Assembly (NCBI RefSeq): GCF_028281565.1
Contig: NZ_JANQJQ010000041.1
Span: 62,001 to 126,000 of the forward strand
Origin: Seonamhaeicola sp.
Lineage (GTDB): Bacteria; Bacteroidota; Bacteroidia; Flavobacteriales; Flavobacteriaceae
DNA length: 64,000 nucleotides
Direction of reading: 5' to 3'
Position 1 is the first letter of the stretch. The number at the start of each line of letters is the position of its first letter. The translations under genes and the position numbers were made by a program. Below the pieces are notes generated by a model. That model saw only the letters and a program-made list of their open reading frames with translations, was not told where the DNA came from and ran no database searches. Of the stretch, positions 16,601-24,799 are shown piece after piece.

Positions 16601-19036
16601 TGCGAGGGTGATACCACCACCTTAACAGCATCCGGTGGTGACACCTATTTATGGAGTACAGGAGCCACCACAGCTAGTATTGATGTGAGTCCAACGTCCA
16701 CGACAACTTATACGGTAACAGTGACAACCAATGGCTGTAGTTCCAATGATGATGTCATTGTAACCGTAAACGCCATACCGGTTGCCAATGCCGGAGCCGA
16801 TGTGACCATATGCGAAGGAGACACCACCACATTGACCGCTTCAGGGGGTGATACTTATTTGTGGAGCACGGGAGCTACCACGGCGAGTATTGACGTTAGT
16901 CCAACGTTAACAACAACTTATACGGTAACAGTGACAACCAATGGCTGTAGTGCTAATGACGATGTTGAGGTAACCGTGAATGCTGCACCAACGGCTGATG
17001 CCGGACCGGATGTTGCTATTTGCGAAGGCGATACTACCACCTTAACAGCTTCAGGAGGAGGCACTTATTTATGGAGTACCGGAGCAACAACGGCCAGTAT
17101 TAATGTAAGTCCAGGTGTAACAACTACTTATACCGTAACTGTAACTAACAATGGCTGTAGCTCCAACGATGACGTTATTGTAACAGTTAATTCGGCACCA
17201 ACAGCCGACGCCGGACCGGATGTTACCATTTGCGATGGTGATACCACTACACTAACGGCCTCAGGAGGTGATACCTATTTATGGAGTACCGGTGCTACTA
17301 CGGCAAGTATTGACGTTAGTCCAACGTCAACCACAGTGTATACGGTAACCGTTAGTTATAGTGGTTGTGGTGTTAGTGATAATGATTCCGTAACCGTAAC
17401 CGTTAATCCAGTACCAACAGCGGATGCCGGGGCCGATGTGACTATATGTGAAGGTGATACAACCACTTTGACTGCTTTAGGAGGCGATACTTATCTATGG
17501 AATACCGGGGCAACAACAGCTAGTATTAATGTTAGTCCAACAGCAACAACAACCTATACCGTAACAGTTACAACAAATGGTTGTAGCTCTAACGATGATG
17601 TGATTGTAACGGTTAATCCGTTGCCTGCAGCAGATGCAGGAGCCGATGTTTCTATATGTGAGGGTGATACCACTACCTTAACAGCCTCCGGTGGTGATAC
17701 CTATTTATGGAGTACCGGAGCCACTACGGCCAGTATTGATGTAACACCGGGATCAACAACAACCTATACGGTCACTGCAACCTCAAATGGCTGTAGTGCT
17801 AATGATAATGTCATTGTAACCGTAAACGCTATACCGGTTGCCAATGCCGGAGCCGATGTGACCATTTGTGAGGGAGACTCCACAACGTTAACAGCGTCTG
17901 GAGGTGATACGTATTTATGGAGCACGGGAGATACTACTGCCAGCATTTCGGTGAGTCCGGGATCAACAACCACCTATACCGTAACCGCCATATCCGATGG
18001 TTGCAGTTCAAACGATGATGTTGTAGTAACGGTAAATCCAACGCCGACAGCTGATGCCGGTTCCGATGTCACTATTACTGAAGGAGACTCTATCACCTTA
18101 ACTGCTTCGGGAGGCGGGACTTATTTATGGAGTACCGGAGCTACTACGGCTAGTATCACAGTGAGTCCGGGTACTACCACTACGTATTCCGTAACCGTTA
18201 CTCAAAACGGTTGTAGCGATGTGGATGATGTGATCGTAACAGTAGAGTCTTCAGGATGTATATATACTTTAATTAATTCTGAAGGCTTTGAATCCGGATG
18301 GGGCATTTGGAACGATGGTGGCTCGGATGCCAGAAGAAGTTCCAATGATGCTATATATGCTACAACAGGAACGTATTGTATCCGATTAAGGGATGATACC
18401 TCTACATCGGTTATGACTACGGATAATCTGGATTTAAGCATCTATGAAGAACTTACCGTAGATTTTGGTTATTATGCAAGAAGTATGGATAATAGCAGTG
18501 AAGATTTCTGGTTGCAAATTTCTACTAACGGTGGTAGCAGTTATACTACTGTTGAAGAATGGAACAGGGATGATGAGTTTGTAAATAATGCATTTTATAC
18601 AGATCAGGTTGTTATCCCGGGGCCATTTACTTCAAATACCAGATTACGATTTAGATGTGACGCTTCAGGAAATCAGGATTGGGTGTATATTGATGATGTT
18701 GTAATTAACGGATGTACCTCTTCCGGTGCTGCCAAAGTAATTGAAGCTAAAGAGACAGCCAAAGATGATATAGCTGATATTGATGATGAATCGGATATTA
18801 TTTCAGCCGTTTTATATCCTAATCCGTTTAATAATAAGTTTACTATTAAGATAGAATCGGCATATAATAAAGCTGACGTAAGTATATTAAATGTTATAGG
18901 CCAATCCGTTTACTTTAAATCGTTCTCAAACAAAGAAACTATTGAAATTTCTACAGAAGATTTCCAGGTAGGGCAATATATCGTTAGAATGGATATAGAT
19001 GGCGAGACTATTTATAAGCGCGTTATCAAGGATTAG
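13664..19036 (+). CDS. Giant T9SS-secreted sulfatase with LamG and 11 Ig-like repeats
   Basis: The protein has 1790 residues from the ATG at 13664; an in-frame TTG at 13640 lies upstream, but this ATG gives the better signal peptide (MKTIKQLCLLLFALCMNALFSQ). The formylglycine sulfatase domain covers about 24-510: metal site IIADDMGWS and active-site C78-A-P-T-R82. A LamG domain (about 538-755) follows, then eleven near-identical 70-residue repeats (761-1528), a MAM-like domain (about 1530-1687) and a T9SS sorting domain (about 1713-1790, starting YPNPFNNKFTI). It should remove sulfate esters from a polymer outside the cell, with LamG and repeats serving as binding arm and spacer. The repeat-free core is closely paralogous to 19279-22911. 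Confidence 0.9.
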   Translation: MKTIKQLCLLLFALCMNALFSQSPNVVIIIADDMGWSQVSTGLTNLNNPSDFYETPTLETLASEGIAFPHAYVNGANCAPTRAALLSGQYASRPHNNIWAVDNLNRGGSGTLLVGPSQGLPSGIDELPVSAVTIAETMKTAGYATVHLGKFHVGENESTNSTNNAATDQGFDVNYGGGTKGNPGNYFASSSAPYTFHANIGPELDVYADPYTEAESQMLAGNSSLTGTKKHVTDAMADAAIDWMEANKNSPFFVHFSNFAIHGPFDTGNARPDLVAKYQAKPPSQMGHNSVGQAAIAEGMDQTIGRLVDYLKTTDDPRNPGFKLSQNTLVYFISDNGGARGTDDNGPLKGMKGELHEGGIRSVTLAWSEASWLANKGTVNHTPIVAFDLYPTLAEMAGASLPGGGYAIDGASQWQMLTNGTAMTREAIYWHFPGYLVDSNRDQRPQTVIRKGDYKLIHSYETASYQMYNLITDMSETTNLLAGNPDQATLIIANDLSTDMQNHLISINAPLPTYRSNGQTVPLPYIISTEPGGGGGGLCEAPAGYEAYWNFDTTNGANDASGNNHNPNPINGTLSFDSTDFAEGDQSAVFSGSVDIQYSSGSFLTNALTTRSYTVWLKPTALSGLQVIMDEGGGNQGLGVRLNGTNLEAIVRSGTTNLTQISTPYPTDGAWHHVAFVYDGGATSMKLYIDGVEVASDNSALSSVATHTGIGGIGGVIGGKDPFGEASDSYFTGKMDGYAVYNGALTLAQVEEAACLSSVVADAGPDVSICEGDSTTLTASGGDTYLWSTGATTASITVSPGSTTTYTVTAFVGGNSDDDDVIVTVNPLPTADAGADVTICDGDTTILTASGGDTYLWSTGATTASINVNPSSTTTYTVTVTTNGCSANDDVIVTVNPAPTADAGADVTICEGDTTTLTASGGDTYLWSTGATTASIDVSPTSTTTYTVTVTTNGCSANDDVIVTVNPLPAADAGADVSICEGDTTTLTASGGDTYLWSTGATTASIDVSPTSTTTYTVTVTTNGCSSNDDVIVTVNAIPVANAGADVTICEGDTTTLTASGGDTYLWSTGATTASIDVSPTLTTTYTVTVTTNGCSANDDVEVTVNAAPTADAGPDVAICEGDTTTLTASGGGTYLWSTGATTASINVSPGVTTTYTVTVTNNGCSSNDDVIVTVNSAPTADAGPDVTICDGDTTTLTASGGDTYLWSTGATTASIDVSPTSTTVYTVTVSYSGCGVSDNDSVTVTVNPVPTADAGADVTICEGDTTTLTALGGDTYLWNTGATTASINVSPTATTTYTVTVTTNGCSSNDDVIVTVNPLPAADAGADVSICEGDTTTLTASGGDTYLWSTGATTASIDVTPGSTTTYTVTATSNGCSANDNVIVTVNAIPVANAGADVTICEGDSTTLTASGGDTYLWSTGDTTASISVSPGSTTTYTVTAISDGCSSNDDVVVTVNPTPTADAGSDVTITEGDSITLTASGGGTYLWSTGATTASITVSPGTTTTYSVTVTQNGCSDVDDVIVTVESSGCIYTLINSEGFESGWGIWNDGGSDARRSSNDAIYATTGTYCIRLRDDTSTSVMTTDNLDLSIYEELTVDFGYYARSMDNSSEDFWLQISTNGGSSYTTVEEWNRDDEFVNNAFYTDQVVIPGPFTSNTRLRFRCDASGNQDWVYIDDVVINGCTSSGAAKVIEAKETAKDDIADIDDESDIISAVLYPNPFNNKFTIKIESAYNKADVSILNVIGQSVYFKSFSNKETIEISTEDFQVGQYIVRMDIDGETIYKRVIKD
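15944..18249 (+). repeat. Eleven tandem 210-bp coding repeats
   Basis: Each unit encodes about 70 residues beginning A(D/N)AG(A/P)DV(T/S)ICEGD and containing TYLWSTGATTASI and TTTYTVT. The units are Ig/PKD-like beta-sandwiches. Units 2-10 carry two Cys each (TIC and NGC). Unit 1 lacks the second and unit 11 lacks the first (TITEGD). Linkers NPLPAADAG and NAIPVANAG recur in the same order at units 3-5 and 8-10, pointing to a multi-unit duplication. Confidence 0.9.
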
Positions 19037-19062
19037 TTAAACTTTTTAGTTAACCGTAATTT

Positions 19063-19097
19063 AAAAAAGAAGAGCCTGTTGGGCTCTTCTTTTTTTA
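19063..19097 (+). terminator. Rho-independent terminator after the giant sulfatase gene
   Basis: GAAGAGCC and GGCTCTTC form an 8-bp stem with a short loop, preceded by an A-run and followed by a T-run. It begins about 27 nt after the stop. Confidence 0.9.
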
Positions 19098-19158
19098 TGA
19101 TTACCGGATATTATGAAAGTTTTCTCTGGCGTTCAATAGATTAAAAGACATAAATAAT

Positions 19159-19240
19159 CGATGAAATGCGTAAAAAATTGTGATAAAATATCAAATAATC
19201 GACGAAATGCTTTTTTTTTCGATGAAAGGATATATATTTG
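19159..19240 (+). promoter_or_regulatory. Promoter with four operator-like repeats for the second secreted sulfatase
   Basis: CGATGAAATG (19159-19168), TGATAAAATA (19181-19190), CGACGAAATG (19200-19209) and CGATGAAAGG (19220-19229) recur every 19-22 bp. They lie immediately upstream of an exact -7 box TATATTTG (19233-19240), 38 nt above the ATG. This is the densest cluster of the motif in the window. Confidence 0.6.
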
Positions 19241-19278
19241 ATAAAATTTATTGAAAACAATTTTATACTCTCTCATCC

Positions 19279-22200
19279 ATGAAACAAGTAACTACTTATT
19301 TTGTACTCCTGTTATTGTTTTTAAGTCCCAAGTTACATGCACAAGATCCCAATATTATTCTCATTATAGCAGATGATATGGGTTGGTCTCAAATAAGCAC
19401 CGGGCTTACTAACCTTAATAACCAAAGTGATTTTTATGAAACGCCGGTTTTAGCTACGTTAGCCAGTGAAGGTATTGCCTTTCCGCATGGCTATGTTAAC
19501 GGTGCCAATTGTGCCCCTACAAGAGCGGCCTTATTAAGTGGCCAGTATGCAGCGAGGCCTCATAACAATGTATTTAATGTTTATGACCTAAACAGAGGAA
19601 ATACCAGTTCCAATTCTACACTAATCGGACCGGATATGGGAATTGCCTCTAATGGCAATGTTGATGAAATACCGGCTTCGGCAGTCACTATTGCAGAAAC
19701 TTTGGGAACCGATGGTTATGCCACGGCCCATTTTGGAAAATTTCACGTAGGTGAAAACAGCTGGCAAACAGCCGTCTCAAATAATAATGCTTACCAACAG
19801 GGATTCGATTATAATTTTGGGGGAGGCACCAAAGGGACTCCGGGAGCTTATCATGCATCCGGTAGTGCGCCTTATGAGTTTCACAGTAATATAGGCCCGG
19901 AACTAGATACGTATGCCGCACCTTATACCGCAGCGGAATCTGCAGCGTTAGCAGTTGGTGGTTACGATATAGAAGGCGAGAAAAAGAATGTGAACGATGC
20001 TATGGTAGATGCCGCTATTGATTTTATGGATTATGCTAACAATTACGTCGATCCCTCACCGGATCTTTACAGTTCGGCAAAACCATTCTTTTTACATTTT
20101 AGCAATTTTGCCATTCATAGTCCAACAGGGCAAACACATGCAAGACCCGATCTATATGATAAATACAATACGAAACACTCAACCAGTCCCAGCTCCATGG
20201 GACATACAAACATTGGGTTAGCGGCTATTTTGGAAAATATGGATCAGGCCATTGGTCGTATTATAGATTATTTAAAAGTAACTGATGATCCAAGAAATCC
20301 AGGTAAAAAACTGTCTGAGAATACTTTAGTGTATTTTATTTCCGATAATGGAGGTGCCGTAAACACACAAGAAAATGGTCCGTTAAGAGGAATGAAAGGT
20401 GAGTACTATGAAGGCGGTATCAGATCCGTAACCATTGCGTGGTCGGAAGCCCCCTGGTTAGCCAATAAAGGAACTGTAGACAATACACCTGTAATAGGTT
20501 TTGATGTATATCCAACCTTTGCTGAAATGGCGGGAGCCAGTTTACCGGGAGGCGGATATAATATTGATGGCACCAGTTTATGGGGGTTATTAAATACCGG
20601 TACGGCACCAAGCAGAGATGCCTTGTTTTGGCATTTTCCGGGGTATTTAATTGATTCCAAAAGAGACCAAAGACCCGTTACAGTTATTAGAAAAGGGAAC
20701 TATAAGTTACATCATTTTTACGAAGACGGTGATTATGAATTGTATGATATTATCAATGATATAAGCGAGACAACCAATTTATTGCCAAGTACAGACCAGG
20801 CGGTAATCGATATTGCCAATGATATGATTGATGATATGATAGTGCATTTAACTGATACATCGGCACCACTGCCAACCTACAGAAGCGGCGGGGGTACTGT
20901 ACCTATGCCGGCTCATGTGTCTGTTTCAACCTCTAACTCTATGGCCGGTTGTCAGGCTGCAAGCGGATATGATGCCTACTGGGATTTTGACACGGCCAGT
21001 GATGCCAATGACGCTTCAGGAAATAATAATGACCCAAACCCCATGACAGGTGTTTTAACTTATGATAACTCCGATTATAAAGAAGGTGATCAATCGGCGG
21101 TTTTTGATGGTTCAACAGAAATTCAATACAGTAATGGCACATTTTTAAATGATGCCACTACAGCCAGAACTTTTACGGCATGGATCAAACCTACGGCATT
21201 AAGCGGGACACAGGAAATTTTTGAAGAAGGAGGTTCAGGTAACGGATTAGCATTGCGATTAAATGGCTCTAATTTAGAAGCCAGAATAACCAATAATACC
21301 GACCCGGATGTTACAGTAAGCGCCAGTTATCCTTCGGATGGTTTATGGCATCATATAGCGCTTGTATTTGATGGAAACAATACCACTATGGCACTATACA
21401 TTGATGGTGTAGTGGCTAACTCAACAAGCAGTGCATTCAGTCTTTTAGACAGTCACAGTAGTCCCGGAGGGATCGGTGGAGTTATCACAGGAGATGCCTT
21501 TGGCAGTGGTGGTAGTGATAGTAATTTTACCGGTAAAATGGATGCTGTAGCAGTGTATAATACCGTATTGTCCACCAGTCAAATTAGAGATGCTGCCTGT
21601 TTGGTAATTTCTAATTCAACAGATGGATGTCAGGCGGATGCCGGTTATGAAGCCTATTGGGATTTTGATACGGCAAGCGGCACAGATGATGCTTCGGCAA
21701 ATGGACATGATCCAACAGCCACACCATCCGGTGCCATTACGTTTGATACCGTAGATTTTAAAGAGGGTGATCAATCCGTTGTCTTTGATGGTACGGCAGC
21801 TATTCAATACGCCACCAATAATGCTTCGCCGGATTCATTCTTAAATAGTTCTACAGCAGCCAGAACCGTAGTAGCCTGGATTAAGCCAACCGGTTTATCC
21901 GGTATTCAGGATATTTATGATGAGGGCGGACAAAATGTTGGAATCGCTATCAGATTAAATGGTTCAAATTTAGAGTCAATTGTCAGAGAATCTTCTTCCT
22001 TAGCTACCACGTTGACCCATGCGTTTCCAAACGACGGGGATTGGCACCATATAGCCTTAGTGTTCAATGGCGCCAGTACAAGCCATAAACTGTATATAGA
22101 TGGTGACGAAGTTGCCAGTTCCGGCAGTGCGGCTTCATCTATTGGAGATCACTTTAGTTATGGAGGTATTGGTGGTAAGTTAAGTGGGAACGATAGTTTT

Positions 22201-22911
22201 AAAAACTCTTCGGACGCTTATTTTACAGGAAAGATGGATGCAGTAGCAGTGTATAACGCTGCTTTGACCGGAACCGATATTGATAACGCCAGTTCAACAT
22301 ATTATTTGGATGCCGATGGCGATAATTACGCTATATCAAAAGTGGTAAGTTGTTCCAGCCCCGGAGCTGGATACACTACAACTGTGTTGCCATTGACTGA
22401 CTGTAACGATTCTGATGACGATGAATACCCTGGTCAGACCTGGTATTTAGATTCAGACGGCGATGGTTATAGTGAAGGCACCTCCCAAGTGTCCTGTACC
22501 CGACCAATCGATTATTATCTAGCTTCAGAACTTACGGCGACCAGCGGGGATTGTGATGACGGGAAAGCGGGGGTCAACTCAGGAGCTACTGAAATTCCCG
22601 GAAACGGTATTGATGATGATTGTAATGCTACCACACTTGACGGTACATTAGGTACAGATGAAACTTCAGAGCTTACAAAAGTATCTATTTATCCAAATCC
22701 CTTTAAGGATAACCTGGTGATAAACCTGAATACGCATAATTCAAAAGTATCAGTTGAGTTATATGATGTGCTTGGTAAAAATATTTTTATTAAAACCTAC
22801 TCTAATGTCAGCAAACTTAGAGTTCCTGCTCAAAATTTAAATAGCGGATTATATTTAATAAAAATAATTTTAGATAATAAAACAATTACAAGAAGGTTAA
22901 TAAAGGACTAA
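19279..22911 (+). CDS. T9SS-secreted sulfatase with two LamG domains and MopE-like metal-binding motif
   Basis: The protein has 1210 residues. A signal peptide (1-21) is followed by a sulfatase domain (about 24-520; IIADDMGWS metal site, C78-A-P-T-R82 active site, NGANCAPTRAALLSGQY), two LamG domains (about 555-775 and 782-1000), an Asp/Cys-rich segment (about 1007-1125) with DADGDNY, DSDGDGYSEG, DCDDG and GNGIDDDCN resembling the MopE-type metal-binding motif, and a T9SS sorting domain (last 77 residues, YPNPFKDNLVINL). It is a tandem paralog of the 13664 gene with a different tail. It should act on sulfate esters outside the cell. It ends at a terminator shared with the convergent fucosidase gene. 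Confidence 0.9.
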   Translation: MKQVTTYFVLLLLFLSPKLHAQDPNIILIIADDMGWSQISTGLTNLNNQSDFYETPVLATLASEGIAFPHGYVNGANCAPTRAALLSGQYAARPHNNVFNVYDLNRGNTSSNSTLIGPDMGIASNGNVDEIPASAVTIAETLGTDGYATAHFGKFHVGENSWQTAVSNNNAYQQGFDYNFGGGTKGTPGAYHASGSAPYEFHSNIGPELDTYAAPYTAAESAALAVGGYDIEGEKKNVNDAMVDAAIDFMDYANNYVDPSPDLYSSAKPFFLHFSNFAIHSPTGQTHARPDLYDKYNTKHSTSPSSMGHTNIGLAAILENMDQAIGRIIDYLKVTDDPRNPGKKLSENTLVYFISDNGGAVNTQENGPLRGMKGEYYEGGIRSVTIAWSEAPWLANKGTVDNTPVIGFDVYPTFAEMAGASLPGGGYNIDGTSLWGLLNTGTAPSRDALFWHFPGYLIDSKRDQRPVTVIRKGNYKLHHFYEDGDYELYDIINDISETTNLLPSTDQAVIDIANDMIDDMIVHLTDTSAPLPTYRSGGGTVPMPAHVSVSTSNSMAGCQAASGYDAYWDFDTASDANDASGNNNDPNPMTGVLTYDNSDYKEGDQSAVFDGSTEIQYSNGTFLNDATTARTFTAWIKPTALSGTQEIFEEGGSGNGLALRLNGSNLEARITNNTDPDVTVSASYPSDGLWHHIALVFDGNNTTMALYIDGVVANSTSSAFSLLDSHSSPGGIGGVITGDAFGSGGSDSNFTGKMDAVAVYNTVLSTSQIRDAACLVISNSTDGCQADAGYEAYWDFDTASGTDDASANGHDPTATPSGAITFDTVDFKEGDQSVVFDGTAAIQYATNNASPDSFLNSSTAARTVVAWIKPTGLSGIQDIYDEGGQNVGIAIRLNGSNLESIVRESSSLATTLTHAFPNDGDWHHIALVFNGASTSHKLYIDGDEVASSGSAASSIGDHFSYGGIGGKLSGNDSFKNSSDAYFTGKMDAVAVYNAALTGTDIDNASSTYYLDADGDNYAISKVVSCSSPGAGYTTTVLPLTDCNDSDDDEYPGQTWYLDSDGDGYSEGTSQVSCTRPIDYYLASELTATSGDCDDGKAGVNSGATEIPGNGIDDDCNATTLDGTLGTDETSELTKVSIYPNPFKDNLVINLNTHNSKVSVELYDVLGKNIFIKTYSNVSKLRVPAQNLNSGLYLIKIILDNKTITRRLIKD

Positions 22912-22930
22912 TTATTAGCCATGAAAAAGT

Positions 22931-22961
22931 AAAAGCCCTGGAATTTTCAGGGCTTTTTTTT
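22931..22961. terminator. Bidirectional terminator between convergent genes
   Basis: AAAGCCCTG and CAGGGCTTT form a perfect 9-bp stem with a 6-nt loop. A T-run follows on the plus strand, and a TTTTACTTTTT tract follows on the minus strand, so it can serve both 22911 and 22988. Confidence 0.9.
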
Positions 22962-22987
22962 GTTTAAAAAGACAAATTGTTTTGCTA

Positions 22988-24553
22988 TTAATCTACATGA
23001 GCGGCGGTGTCACCACCTATATCATTCTCAGTATAACCTTCTAAAGTAATTTTATAGGCATGAGCATAATCAGACGGATAAGATTTAGGCGCTTTTATGA
23101 TCAACCCTTTTTCGTTTCTTTCCCATGCAATGGTTTCATTACTTCCTAATAACTCTATGTTCTCAATTTTAGAATTTAGAACACCTATTTGCGTAGTGAA
23201 TGATTTTATAACGGTTTCCGATTTCGGCTTATCCAGGACTATGGCATAAATGATTTTATCAGATTTTTTGGTAAACCTAATATCTTTATTGGTATATGCT
23301 ATTTTTATTTTTTCAATTTTGTGCCCGCCTTCCGGTAAGCGTGTCGGTCCTTCACCAAAAATAGTATAAGGCCTGGTTCCGTAAATGGCTTCCCCGTTTA
23401 CTTCCAGCCATTGTCCCATGTCTGTTAAAAGATTGACCATAACATCCGGAATGGTCCCATCAGGATTAGGCGGAACATTTAATAACATCAATCCGTTTTT
23501 TGATACAATATCAACTAAGATGTCAACTAACTCATTAGGCGTTTTAAATTTAGCTCCGGGACGGTAAAACCATGCGCCGGGCGATGTATCCGTTAACCAG
23601 GTGTTTTCCTTAGGTTGGTTGGGTCTGCCTCTTTCATAATCTTTGATGGCAGCATCTTCATTGAATGTACTTTCCTTATAACAAACAGCAACATCTTTGC
23701 CCCATTCCAGACCTTTGTTGTAGTAATAAGCTAAAAACTTAGTTCTACACGCCTCGGTCATATTTTCTAACCACCAGTCAAACCAGATTAAATCAGGCTG
23801 ATAAATATCAATAAACTCTTTTAGTTTAGCCCACCAATCGTTATAAAAATCTTCATCTGGTGTGTCTGAATCAACAGAATGCGGATTGGTATAAAGATCG
23901 TAATCTTTAGGATCTATGCCCCCATGAGCATGTGATGGTGCAAAGTATTTCCAGGTAAAAGCATGGTGAAAGGACCCCATGAATTTCATGCCCCTGGCTT
24001 CAATTTCTTTTTTAAGTTCTGCCGATGGGTCTATACCACCATAGTTCATGGAGTTCCAACGGGTAGCTTTGGAATTCCACATAGCAAAATTATCATGGTG
24101 TATGGCCACAGGGCCTGCAAATTTGGCGCCTGACTTTGCAAACAATTCCGCCCAGGCCTTGGCATTAAAACCAGATGGATTGAATTCCTCTATAATATGT
24201 TTATAACCATATTTTTTAGGATGACCGTATTTCTTTTTATGATGTACATAATTGCTGGTTGGTTGTCCGTTTTTTGTTTTTACTATTTTACCGTCCTCGT
24301 ACATTTTCATTCCGTGCCATCCTGCATAACGCGTATTTGGGTCTCCATCAACAAAAGCATTTGATACCGGTCCCCAATGGGCGTAAATACCAAATTTGGC
24401 ATCTTTGAACCAGTCTGGAGCAGCGTTCACGGAGTTAACAGATTCCCAAGTTTCCATATAAGGTTCTTTTTTTGCGTTCTGAGCAAAAGAAGTAAATACT
24501 AAGCTTGATACTAGAACAATGGTCAAGAAGTGTATTTTGTTTTTTAAATGCAT
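22988..24553 (-). CDS. GH29 alpha-L-fucosidase
   Basis: The protein has 521 residues. A signal peptide (1-24, ends TSFAQ) suggests the periplasm. The GH29 (beta/alpha)8 domain starts at APDWFKDAKFGIYAHWGPVSNAF, continues through IHHDNFAMWNSKATRWNS, and has DLIWFDWW, where D259 is the expected catalytic nucleophile. A small beta-sandwich domain follows (about 400-510). GH29 enzymes are retaining exo-alpha-L-fucosidases acting on terminal fucose. It lies divergent from the hybrid regulator gene, and the gap between them holds 21-bp direct repeats. A second, distinct GH29 is at 61812-63416. Activity on a related 6-deoxy or galacto-configured sugar is possible. Confidence 0.92.
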   Translation of the reverse strand: MHLKNKIHFLTIVLVSSLVFTSFAQNAKKEPYMETWESVNSVNAAPDWFKDAKFGIYAHWGPVSNAFVDGDPNTRYAGWHGMKMYEDGKIVKTKNGQPTSNYVHHKKKYGHPKKYGYKHIIEEFNPSGFNAKAWAELFAKSGAKFAGPVAIHHDNFAMWNSKATRWNSMNYGGIDPSAELKKEIEARGMKFMGSFHHAFTWKYFAPSHAHGGIDPKDYDLYTNPHSVDSDTPDEDFYNDWWAKLKEFIDIYQPDLIWFDWWLENMTEACRTKFLAYYYNKGLEWGKDVAVCYKESTFNEDAAIKDYERGRPNQPKENTWLTDTSPGAWFYRPGAKFKTPNELVDILVDIVSKNGLMLLNVPPNPDGTIPDVMVNLLTDMGQWLEVNGEAIYGTRPYTIFGEGPTRLPEGGHKIEKIKIAYTNKDIRFTKKSDKIIYAIVLDKPKSETVIKSFTTQIGVLNSKIENIELLGSNETIAWERNEKGLIIKAPKSYPSDYAHAYKITLEGYTENDIGGDTAAHVD

Positions 24554-24670
24554 ATGATTTATTTTTAGTAGTCTTTAAATTTCTCTCACGGTATTTCAAA
24601 AATCATCAAGAATGAATTATACCACATCTCTGCATGCAAATTTATGCCTTAAAAAAACGAAGGAATGGGA

Positions 24671-24733
24671 CATATGGTTCAGATTAGGCGAATAATGAAT
24701 CAGATTAAGTTACATATGGTTTTTTTGACTCAA
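24671..24733. promoter_or_regulatory. Three 21-bp direct repeats: candidate operator of the hybrid regulator
   Basis: CAGATTA occurs at 24680 and 24701, exactly 21 bp apart; CATATGGT occurs at 24671 and 24713, exactly 42 bp apart. This defines three head-to-tail 21-bp units between the divergent GH29 and regulator genes. AraC-type domains, such as that of the adjacent regulator, typically bind direct half-sites two helical turns apart. Confidence 0.6.
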
Positions 24734-24772
24734 ATATGCTTTTAATAAAGTGATTTGATGAGGATTTTCATT

Positions 24773-24780
24773 TATATTTG
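24773..24780 (+). promoter_or_regulatory. -7 box of the hybrid regulator gene
   Basis: TATATTTG matches the Bacteroidota -7 consensus TAnnTTTG and lies 19 nt upstream of the ATG at 24800. The leader ends in AACCAAACTAAAA, with no Shine-Dalgarno sequence. Confidence 0.6.
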
Positions 24781-24799
24781 ATATAGAACCAAACTAAAA

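Noticed and set aside
15944-18249. CRISPR-like or non-coding tandem repeat
   Set aside because: The 210-bp period is a multiple of three, the frame stays open throughout, and the units encode well-formed Ig-like domains, so these are protein repeats.
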